Source: Actinobaculum suis (lineage in GTDB: Bacteria; Actinomycetota; Actinomycetes; Actinomycetales; Actinomycetaceae). From it: a DNA stretch of 64,000 nt. A program made the translations under genes and the position numbers. The DNA lies in the NCBI RefSeq assembly GCF_900102025.1, contig NZ_FNAU01000004.1, positions 1 through 64,000 on the forward strand, written 5' to 3'. Position 1 is the first letter of the stretch; every line of letters starts with the position of its first letter. The notes beneath the pieces were generated by a model. The model worked only from the letters and a program-made list of their open reading frames with translations. It searched no databases and was not told where the DNA came from. Shown piece after piece: positions 9,260-17,300 of the stretch.

Positions 9260-9311
9260 TTTCTTTCCTTTGCATGCTAGATGGTTCTCTTAGGCCTTAT
9301 CTAATGCGAAA

Positions 9312-9353
9312 ATAGGAGCTGGAACCAGACCTATTTACCTATTCTTTGATAGG
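9312..9353. promoter_or_regulatory. Clustered ATAGG/CCTAT inverted repeats, probable LysR operator
   Basis: Four pentamer half-sites occur in 42 bases: ATAGG at 9312, CCTAT at 9330, CCTAT at 9338 and ATAGG at 9349. They form two interlaced inverted repeats (spacers 13 and 6 bases). The last half-site overlaps the ribosome-binding site of the LysR-type gene. The layout fits a shared operator for autoregulation and control of psuG. Confidence 0.6.
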
Positions 9354-9361
9354 AAAGCCTT

Positions 9362-10267
9362 ATGAAGTACACGCTACATCAGCTTCGCACCTTTGCGGTA
9401 TTGGCGCAAACTGAACACTTCGGTAAGGCCGCCGAGCTTTTGGGGGTTTCCCAACCCACGGTCAGTAACGATATTCGTAATTTGGAGCGGGCGCTCGGGG
9501 TGGTCCTTTTCAAACGTTCCCGGGCCGGATCGAGGTTGACGCCGGCCGGCGCGGCGCTCGTAGAACAAGTGGACCTGGTGTTGCGGGAAGCGGAAAAGCT
9601 GGGTGAGTTAGCCCGGGCCGCGCAGGCCACACAAACCGTCCGTTTCGGGCTTTCTCCCAGTTTGGTGAACCGGTTAGCGCCGGCGGTGCTCGCGGCGCTC
9701 GACCAGGAAACAAATACCCGGAGCCCGCGCACGAGCGTGAAGCTTTTGGAAGTGGGAACCGGGGAACTAGAAGGATTGCTTATCCGGGAGCAGGCCGATT
9801 TGGTAGCCGGGCATTTTGTACAAGCCCCGCCTGGCGCGCGCGGGGCCACGATCGGCCAGGACGCCATTTGGGTGGTTTCTGGACCCGGCAAATTCCATCC
9901 CGATAAGCCCGTAGAAGTAGCGAGTTTACGTAATAAGAAGCTGTTGATCTGGCCGCGGGAAAACAGCCCGCGCTATTACGACTATTTGGTGGGGCTATTG
10001 CACGGGGCCGGGATCGAACCGGAAATATCCCATGCGGGCTTGCGCGTTTCGGGCGCGTACTCCTATATGCTCACCACCGGCCGGGCCTATTCGCTGGTCC
10101 CCGAAGATTTCGCTTTGGAAATCCCGCAAAGCCTTTCTGCCGCACCGATCAGCCCACCGGCCAGTATTCCCCTCGATGTGGCCTGGCGCCAGCCGGCCCT
10201 ACCCGGCGTCGAATACCTAATCCAGCTGATCATCAAAGTACGCGAAAACTGGGCGCACGCGGGCTAG
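9362..10267 (+). CDS. LysR-family regulator, probable regulator of psuGK
   Basis: A 301-residue LysR-type protein. The winged helix-turn-helix is at residues 1-62 (YTLHQLRTFAVLAQTEHFGK and QPTVSNDIRNLERALG), followed by a substrate-binding effector domain. AGGAAAG precedes the ATG. Divergent position and the half-sites between the genes point to control of pseudouridine catabolism; LysR proteins are usually activated by a pathway ligand, here possibly pseudouridine or its phosphate (inference). The 95 bases to the next, convergent gene contain a duplicated GGAAGGCGCGGG sequence. Confidence 0.88.
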   Translation: MKYTLHQLRTFAVLAQTEHFGKAAELLGVSQPTVSNDIRNLERALGVVLFKRSRAGSRLTPAGAALVEQVDLVLREAEKLGELARAAQATQTVRFGLSPSLVNRLAPAVLAALDQETNTRSPRTSVKLLEVGTGELEGLLIREQADLVAGHFVQAPPGARGATIGQDAIWVVSGPGKFHPDKPVEVASLRNKKLLIWPRENSPRYYDYLVGLLHGAGIEPEISHAGLRVSGAYSYMLTTGRAYSLVPEDFALEIPQSLSAAPISPPASIPLDVAWRQPALPGVEYLIQLIIKVRENWAHAG

Positions 10268-10362
10268 GCCCGGGCGCCGACGCCGTGGGTGGTTGTTTCA
10301 AGCCCGGTAGCGGGAAGGCGCGGGTGCGGTACGGATAGCGGAAGGCGCGGGCGCGGCGCCGG

Positions 10363-11097
10363 CTATTTTCCGTTTTTCTTGGCGCCGCGCCAGGCTTGGA
10401 AGAAAGCAAGGCCAATGAGCGCCAAGGTGAACCAGAGCAGGTATTTGTTGATGAGCTGCACTACCGCGAGCACTTCAGTTCCAAAGGTCCAGCCGAGTGC
10501 AATAAAGACGCCGTTCACCGCCAAAAGGGAACAAATATTGAGGAGCGCCGTTAGCCAGGCACGTTGCCGTAAGAAACCAAGCAAGCCGTTCACGATCGAC
10601 GTCGGGATCGGGCCCGGGCAGTAACCCACCGGTACCAGGCAGGAGGTAAATACCTGAGCGCGCCGCGAGGCCAGCGCCCGCCGCGCCAACCGTTGCACGC
10701 GGGGCGTGTACTGGGTAGACAGGTCAATAAAGTCCATGCCCCAACGCCGGCCCATCCAATAGTAGAAAGGCATGAACTTCAGCGCGCCCACCAGCGTACA
10801 CAGCCAATAACCCCACCACGGGCCATCGCCCACCGAAGCATTCGCCCCGCCCAGCACCGAAGAAGTATAGCCACCCACCAGCAAGGTGTAAGCCCACGGG
10901 TGGTTCAAAAGCCAGGTGCGCAAGGGAATAAGCACAATCCCAAACACGAATATTACGAAGAGCATGCCGATCAGAAAAATATCGGTGCGTTGCGGGTTCG
11001 CAAGAAAATCCGGAACCTGCACTTCCTCGGCTTCGGCTGCTTTCGAAAGCGCTTCCTGCGGTATTTCCGGGGATACGCCGTTTTCGTGTTCCGCCAC
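10363..11097 (-). CDS. DedA/VTT-like integral membrane protein
   Basis: A 244-residue protein with about five membrane helices between residues 38 and 235. The centre has GYTSSVLGGANA, a KFMPFYYWMGRRWG segment and GYCPGPIPTSIVNG with two prolines and glycines in a likely re-entrant loop. This resembles DedA/VTT-domain proteins, which take part in lipid carrier recycling and membrane homeostasis, but the match is not strong enough to name a substrate. The start is GTG; no strong Shine-Dalgarno is present. It is convergent with the LysR gene and divergent from trpE. Alternative: another small-transporter family with the same helix count. Confidence 0.6.
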   Translation of the reverse strand: MAEHENGVSPEIPQEALSKAAEAEEVQVPDFLANPQRTDIFLIGMLFVIFVFGIVLIPLRTWLLNHPWAYTLLVGGYTSSVLGGANASVGDGPWWGYWLCTLVGALKFMPFYYWMGRRWGMDFIDLSTQYTPRVQRLARRALASRRAQVFTSCLVPVGYCPGPIPTSIVNGLLGFLRQRAWLTALLNICSLLAVNGVFIALGWTFGTEVLAVVQLINKYLLWFTLALIGLAFFQAWRGAKKNGK

Positions 11098-11344
11098 TCG
11101 TTTCCCGCCCTTCCTTTGTCTGTTTGCCCGTTGCAGTTGCTGGTGGCTTACCGCCCCGCACTGTTATCTCCCGCAAGCCTGTGACCGCGTACCGTTTGGC
11201 CGCGCGGCGACCACGAGGCGGCAACGTTTTACCACTGCGGGGCCAGCACCTAGATAGTTAGCCGGGTGCTTACCGTTTGGAGTATATGCGGGGTGCGCGG
11301 TTGCGCGTATTTTGTTTTACCTTCGCGTGCGCATTGCCACGCGT

Positions 11345-11350
11345 TACTAT
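11345..11350 (+). promoter_or_regulatory. -10 box of leaderless trpE
   Basis: TACTAT lies 7 bases before the ATG of trpE. No leader peptide or attenuator can fit between this box and the gene. Confidence 0.6.
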
Positions 11351-11357
11351 TAACCGC

Positions 11358-12866
11358 ATGTGTACCGATTCCGTAGCATTACACCCCGGCCTAGACGAGG
11401 TGCGCGAATACGCCGCCGCGGGCCAATACACGCGTTGCCCAGTGGCGATGCGCCTCCTTTCCGATTTTCTTACCCCGGTAGGTGCGCTCGCGATCCTCAA
11501 AAATGCTTCCGACCACGTATTCCTCCTCGAATCCGCGGGCCAAAATAACACTTGGGGTCGCTACACATTTTTGGGTCTAAATCCGAGCCTGGAAGTTACC
11601 GCCCGGGACGGCCAAGTCACCATCACTCCCGGGGAAACATTTACGGCACACCCCTCGCAAATAATCCGGGATATTCTGGCCCGCTACCGCAGCCCGAAAG
11701 TTCCGGGCATGCCTACTTTTACCGGCGGGCTGGTGGGATATTTCGCTTACGACTACGTGAAATACGCCGAACCTTCGCTGCAGCTAGCGGCCGCGAACCC
11801 GCATGGTTTCAATGATGTAGACCTCATGCTGTTTGAAACCGTGATCGCCTTCGATAATTACGCCCAAACCATCCAGCTCATAACCAATATTGATGTGCAG
11901 GCCCCAGATTTGGAAGCCGCCTACGCCCGCGCCGCCGCACATCTGCAAGAGCTCGCTCAGTTGTTGGTATCTGGCACGCCGAGCCCGCATACGCACGGCC
12001 GCCTTACCGGGCCGATTACCGCGGCGCTCAGCGAAGCCGAGTTCACGCAGTTGGTGCGCCGCGCCCAGCACTTTATTCACGAGGGCGATATTTTCCAGAT
12101 CGTCCCTTCTAATGCACTTTCCGCGCCTTTCGAAGGTTCGCTTTTCGATACCTACCGGGTGTTGCGTACGATCAACCCTTCCCCATACATGTTCTATTTT
12201 TCGGGGGACGCGATCGAAATAGCGGGGGCTTCCCCCGAAACTTTGGTCAAACTTGCCGACGGCGTACTCCACACTTTCCCCTTAGCGGGTACGCGGCCGC
12301 GGGGGAAAACACCCGCGGAAGACGAAGCCTTGGCCACCGAACTTTTGGCGGACCCAAAGGAACGGGCCGAACACAATATGCTGGTAGATCTGGGCCGTAA
12401 CGATATTGGCAAGATTTCCGAGTTTGGCACGGTAGAAGTGGAAAAGTACATGGAGATTTTGCGCTTCTCCCACGTAATGCATATCGGTTCGGTAGTGCGC
12501 GGGAAGATCCGCGCGGATAAGGACGCGCTAGACGCCGTCGAAGCACTACTTCCCGCCGGAACGCTTTCCGGGGCACCGAAAATCCGGGCCATGGAAATCA
12601 TTAGCGAACTGGAAGGGGACCGGCGCGGCCTGTATGGCGGGGCGCTCGGCTACCTCGATTTTTCTGGCAACCTGGACGTGTGCATCGCTATCCGTTGTGC
12701 TTATAAAGCGGGCGGGCGCGTGTGGGCGCGCAGCGGGGCCGGAATCGTGCAAGATTCGGTACCGGAAACCGAATACCGCGAAACCGTCAATAAGGCTGCC
12801 GCGATGCTAGACGCCCTGCGCGTAGCTGAAGAACTCATCGGCCCTGGAAATGTGGTGTTCCCATGA
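11358..12866 (+). CDS. trpE: Anthranilate synthase component I
   Basis: A 502-residue chorismate-binding enzyme that makes anthranilate from chorismate, the first step of tryptophan synthesis. The N-terminal region has LLESAGQNNTWGRYTF and the central NPSPYMFYF, both parts of the tryptophan feedback site in known TrpE. The C-terminal part has AGTRPRG, the DLGRNDIGK segment and the family sequence LPAGTLSGAPKIRAMEII. The ATG chosen is 81 bases inside a longer open frame, because the upstream part is not conserved-looking and a TACTAT box sits 7 bases before this ATG. It overlaps trpG by 4 bases (ATGA), implying translational coupling. The rest of the trp pathway is not in the window. Confidence 0.93.
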   Translation: MCTDSVALHPGLDEVREYAAAGQYTRCPVAMRLLSDFLTPVGALAILKNASDHVFLLESAGQNNTWGRYTFLGLNPSLEVTARDGQVTITPGETFTAHPSQIIRDILARYRSPKVPGMPTFTGGLVGYFAYDYVKYAEPSLQLAAANPHGFNDVDLMLFETVIAFDNYAQTIQLITNIDVQAPDLEAAYARAAAHLQELAQLLVSGTPSPHTHGRLTGPITAALSEAEFTQLVRRAQHFIHEGDIFQIVPSNALSAPFEGSLFDTYRVLRTINPSPYMFYFSGDAIEIAGASPETLVKLADGVLHTFPLAGTRPRGKTPAEDEALATELLADPKERAEHNMLVDLGRNDIGKISEFGTVEVEKYMEILRFSHVMHIGSVVRGKIRADKDALDAVEALLPAGTLSGAPKIRAMEIISELEGDRRGLYGGALGYLDFSGNLDVCIAIRCAYKAGGRVWARSGAGIVQDSVPETEYRETVNKAAAMLDALRVAEELIGPGNVVFP

Positions 12867-13444
12867 TCCTGCTTCTCGATAACTACGATTCTTTCACTTA
12901 TAACCTCTACCAGGTGATTGGTGCTCTCAATCCGCAGGTGCGGGCCGTGCGCAATGACGCCCTGCAGGTAGCAGAAATCGCGGCCCTGCATCCGGAAGCG
13001 ATCGTGATTTCGCCCGGCCCGGGTTTCCCGAAAGACGCCGGTATCAGCGAAGAGCTTATAGCTAAGCTGGGCCCGCAAGTGCCGATTCTTGGCGTGTGCC
13101 TGGGCCATCAAGCTATTTGCGAGGTGTACGGCGCAGAAATTACCTACGCCCACAAAGTGGTGCACGGGAAAAGCGACCCGGCCGCCGTCGACACTAAATC
13201 CGTACTCTTTTCCGGGCTGGAAGCCACGCAAGAAGTAGCGCGCTACCATTCTTTGGCGGTGCGGGAGGATACTTTGCCGCCGGAGTTACGGATTACCGCG
13301 CGTAGTTGCGACGACGCCGAAGTTATGGCCGTAGAGCATACGCGCTACCCGGTGTACGGGGTCCAATTCCACCCCGAATCGATTATGACTCCGCAGGGGC
13401 CGGCGATGCTGGAGCGCTTTTTAGCGGCAGCACATGCGCTATAG
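12863..13444 (+). CDS. trpG: Anthranilate synthase glutamine amidotransferase
   Basis: A 193-residue class I glutamine amidotransferase supplying ammonia to TrpE. The N-terminus MILLLDNYDSFTYNL is typical; the nucleophilic cysteine is in GVCLGHQ (about C79), with the histidine and glutamate of the triad in GVQFHPES (about 169-174). TrpG and PabA are hard to separate by sequence, and the protein may serve both pathways. Coupling to trpE favours trpG. The last 62 bases overlap the end of a convergent TetR-type gene, so the two transcripts are partly antisense. Confidence 0.92.
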   Translation: MILLLDNYDSFTYNLYQVIGALNPQVRAVRNDALQVAEIAALHPEAIVISPGPGFPKDAGISEELIAKLGPQVPILGVCLGHQAICEVYGAEITYAHKVVHGKSDPAAVDTKSVLFSGLEATQEVARYHSLAVREDTLPPELRITARSCDDAEVMAVEHTRYPVYGVQFHPESIMTPQGPAMLERFLAAAHAL

Positions 13445-13988
13445 CGGCCACTGCCTGCCGGCGGTAAGCACGGTGGTTAAAACTATCGAAAAGTATGCTT
13501 TGAATCGCATAGCCTTCGATAAGGCCAATAAAGATCGGGGCGATACCGCACATATCGGCTTCCGGATTGCCTTGCTCGCGGGCCCAAGTTTGCATGAGGT
13601 TGAGCAACTTGGTGGAAAACTCGTTGTAGATATCTTTGAGTAGCCGGCCTAATTCGCCATCGCCTAAAGCGGCGGCGCCCAGTTGTACCAGAACTCGGGC
13701 GCGTTCGGGATCGGCGTCGAGCGCGTCAAAAGCCATGGTCAAAATATCGTGCGGGGCCAGAGCCTGTTCGGAAGCAAAATTGATAGCCCAGCGCGGGGCA
13801 GAAATAGCTTCCGCAATAATTTCTTTGAAGATCGCCGGCTTGTTTTCAAAATGGTGATAGATCGCCCCGGCAGACGTCCCCGATTCGCGCACAATATCCG
13901 AAATAGAAACTTGGGAAACGCCTTTGGTGAGAATCAGGCGGCGCGTGGCCGCCAAGATCTCCTGGCGGCAAGATTTGTGAGACGTCAT
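13383..13988 (-). CDS. TetR-family regulator
   Basis: A 201-residue TetR repressor. The helix-turn-helix spans about residues 8-55 (ILAATRRLILTKGVSQVSIS and SAGAIYHHFENKPAIF). The C-terminal ligand domain is not informative. The gene is divergent from the 1638-residue dehydratase/activase gene, and the 377-base gap contains two copies of an 18-base palindrome, so it probably represses that gene. A TAGACT box 6 bases before the ATG suggests leaderless transcription. The 3' end overlaps trpG on the other strand. Confidence 0.88.
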   Translation of the reverse strand: MTSHKSCRQEILAATRRLILTKGVSQVSISDIVRESGTSAGAIYHHFENKPAIFKEIIAEAISAPRWAINFASEQALAPHDILTMAFDALDADPERARVLVQLGAAALGDGELGRLLKDIYNEFSTKLLNLMQTWAREQGNPEADMCGIAPIFIGLIEGYAIQSILFDSFNHRAYRRQAVAAIAHVLPLKSAPASPAPAES

Positions 13989-13994
13989 ACCCTC

Positions 13995-14000
13995 AGTCTA
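13995..14000 (-). promoter_or_regulatory. -10 box of leaderless tetR-type gene
   Basis: TAGACT on the reverse strand, then 6 bases, then the ATG. Confidence 0.6.
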
Positions 14001-14230
14001 AGCGGCGTTGCAGGGTTTTCCGGTAAGGAAATGCCGCGCACCTGCCGTTAAGTCAAGAATGTGCCTGCCGCTAAGGCAGGAATTTAGGGTAAAACGCGGG
14101 CGAGGATTGGGAAAAATGCGTGTGTTTAGGAAAAAACATGGGCATATTTACCGAAAGTTGTGGGCAAATCTACCGCGCTGTGAATTACGCAAGATTAGCA
14201 TCACGGAAATAGGCGGAAATAACATACTGA

Positions 14231-14283
14231 CCAGAACGATCGTTATGGTTGAACAAGTACTAATTACAGAACGATCATTTTGG
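14231..14283. promoter_or_regulatory. Two palindromic TetR-type operators
   Basis: CCAGAACGATCGTTATGG (14231-14248) is an 18-base palindrome with a single mismatched pair. A second copy, ACAGAACGATCATTTTGG (14266-14283), lies 35 bases further, about three and a half helical turns. They sit 80-135 bases before the dehydratase/activase start and about 250 bases from the TetR start. The rest of the gap (13989-14365) holds no gene; GGAGGGG near 14350 is the ribosome-binding site of the large gene. Confidence 0.75.
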
Positions 14284-14365
14284 TAGCTTCGCGGGTTCGC
14301 GTCACCCGAGCTTGCGGGCAGTCATACATCTCATACGCTGATTCGCCTCGGAGGGGTACAGAACT

Positions 14366-17300
14366 ATGACGGGTGCTCCCGTTCCCAATGCTCAGACTGG
14401 ACCGGCAAGCGCACCGCGCGCGGAAAAGACGGCGCCGGCGGCGGCGCCAAACGCGGAAACCGCGCCGCAAACTGCCCCGCAAACTGCCCCGGAAACTGCG
14501 CCGGAAACCACGCCGCAAACCGCCCCGGAAACCTCGCTGCAAACTGCTCCGGAAACCGCGCCGGCAACCGATACCACTTTGCGGCTGGGGCTAGACGTAG
14601 GTTCCACCACGGTCAAGGCGGTGGTCACGCGCGGCACGGAAATCATTTTCTCGGCCTACCGGCGCCATAATGCGGACGTACGGCGGGAAATGTTGCGTCT
14701 GCTCACCGATGTGGCAGAGGCTTTCCCAGAAGAATCCATGTATGCGGCGATTACAGGTTCGGGCGGGCTTTCGGTTTCGCAAGGCATGGGCGTGGGCTTC
14801 GTGCAGGAGGTGGTGGCCTCCACGGAAGCAATTGAGCGGCTCAACCCGGATGTAGACGTAATGATTGAACTGGGCGGGGAGGACGCCAAGCTCACCTATC
14901 TGAAACCCACCCCGGAACAGCGAATGAACGGTACGTGCGCGGGCGGTACCGGGGCGTTTATTGACCAGATGGCGAGCCTGCTGAATACGGATGCGGCCGG
15001 GCTAAACACGCTTGCCGAAAAGTACGAGACGATTTATCCGATCGCTTCCCGCTGTGGGGTGTTCGCAAAAACTGATGTACAACCGCTTATCAACCAGGGG
15101 GCGCGGCATGAAGATATCGCCGCTTCCGTTTTCGAAGCGGTGGCCATTCAAACCGTGGGCGGGCTGGCCGCGGGCCGCCCGATTCGCGGAAACGTTATTT
15201 TCTTGGGCGGGCCTTTGCATTTCTTGCCGCAAATGCGAGAAGCGTTCCGGCGGGTACTGGGCGAGCAGGTGGAAAACTTTGTAACCCCGGAAAACGGCCA
15301 GCTCTACGTGGCTTTGGGCGCGGCCATGCTAGCTAGTGGGCCAACCCAACCGGTAAGCGCATATATTGATGCTTTGGAACATGCCCAGTCTTTGGGTTCG
15401 GCGGCGCCCACTTTGCGCCCGCTTTTTGAAAACGAGGCAGAAAAACGCGAATTTGATGAACGCCACGCCCGGGCCACCGTGCCGCAAGTAGATATTAAAC
15501 AGGCGCGCGGCCCGCTCTGGCTCGGTATCGACGCCGGTTCCACCACGATTAAGACGGCCCTCATCGACGCTGATGGGCAGATCGTGCATTCCACGTACGG
15601 TTCCAATGAGGGCGAACCGGTGCAGGCCGCCGTGGAATTGGCCCGCACAATTATGGGAGCCATCCCGGAAGGGGCGTATTTGGCCCGCGCGGCCGTTACC
15701 GGCTATGGGGAAGATTTGGTCAAGGCGGCCTTGCACGTGGATGAAGGCGTGATTGAAACCATGGCCCACTACCGGGCTGCCGCCCACCTTTCCCCGAATG
15801 TCACCTCCGTGATTGATATCGGCGGGCAAGACATGAAGTACATCAAGATCCGTAATGGCGCGGTGGATTCCATTTCCGTGAACGAAGCCTGCTCGGCCGG
15901 TTGCGGTTCTTTCCTACAAACTTTCGCCGCCACTATGGGCACCGATATTATCGAGTTCGCAAAGTCCGGTTTGCAGGCTAAGGCTCCCGTTGACCTTGGT
16001 TCGCGGTGCACGGTGTTTATGAACTCGGCCGTGAAAGCCGCGCAGAAAGAAGGCGCTAACGCGGCCGATATTTGCGCCGGCCTGTCCTATTCAGTGGTGC
16101 GCAACGCCCTGTACAAGGTAATCAAGATGCGTTCGCCGGAAGAACTCGGGGAACACGTGGTGGCCCAGGGCGGTACTTTCTTGAACGACGCCGTTTTGCG
16201 TGCCTTCGAATTGCTCACCGGTAGGGAAGTAATCCGGCCCAATATTGCCGGGCTCATGGGAGCATACGGGGCGGCTTTGACGGCCCAACGCAACTGGGAA
16301 GAAGGTAGCACTTCGAGCATGTTGCGCCGGGATCTAGACGGTTTTGCTTTCGATACCGAACAGCGCGAATGCAAGATTTGCCAAAACCGGTGCAAACTCA
16401 CGATCACTACTTTTGATGATGGTACCCGCCAGGTTTCCGGGAACCGGTGCGATCGGGGAGCTTCCCTGGAAAAGCGGCCGAAAAAGTCGGAAATTCCGAA
16501 CTTGTACGACTACAAATACGAGCGGATTTTCGGGTACCGCCGCCCGCGCGGCCTACCCGCCCCGCGCGGGCCGATTGGAATTCCGCGCGCCTTGGGGATT
16601 TACGAAAACTATCCGCTGTGGTGGACGATTCTTACCGAGCTGGGTTTCCGGGTGCGTATTTCCGGGCGGTCTTCGCACGGGCTGTTCCAAACCGGTATGG
16701 AATCCATCGCTTCCGAAAACGTGTGCTACCCGGCCAAGCTTGCCCACGGGCATATTGAATGGTTACTTTCCAAGAAGGTCAAAACCATTTTCATGCCGTG
16801 CGTGAATTACGAATACCAACAATTCGAAGACGCCGATAACACCTTCAACTGCCCAATTGTGGCTTTCTATCCGCAAGTACTGGACCAAAACATTGAGGGC
16901 TTGGACGATCCGGAAGTCCGCTTCCTCTATCCCTTTGTGACCCTCAATGATCCGCAAAAACTGGCCGAACAATTGGCGAACTGTTTCGCCTATGCGGGCG
17001 TGACCGTGGAAGAAGCCCGCCGGGCAGTGGATGCCGGGTTTGCGGAAATGGAGAATGTGCGCCGCGATATTAAGGCGGAAGGGGATCGGGCACTCCAGTA
17101 CATGCGCGAACACGATATGCGCGGAATCGTGCTGGCCGGCCGGCCTTACCATATTGATCCGGAGATCAACCATGGTATTCCCGAACTCATTCAGCGCCTG
17201 GGCATGGTAGTGCTTTCCGAAGATGCCCTTACCGGGGATATGACGGAATCGACCATTACGGACGAACTGTATGTGCGCGACCAGTGGACCTACCACAAAC

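Noticed and set aside
11277-11357. 27-codon N-terminal extension of TrpE
   Set aside because: Lies over the promoter; a TACTAT box 7 bases before the inner ATG and family length favour the shorter form.
14008-14286. 92-codon open frame in the TetR/dehydratase gap
   Set aside because: It covers both operator palindromes and has no initiation signal or similarity I recognise.
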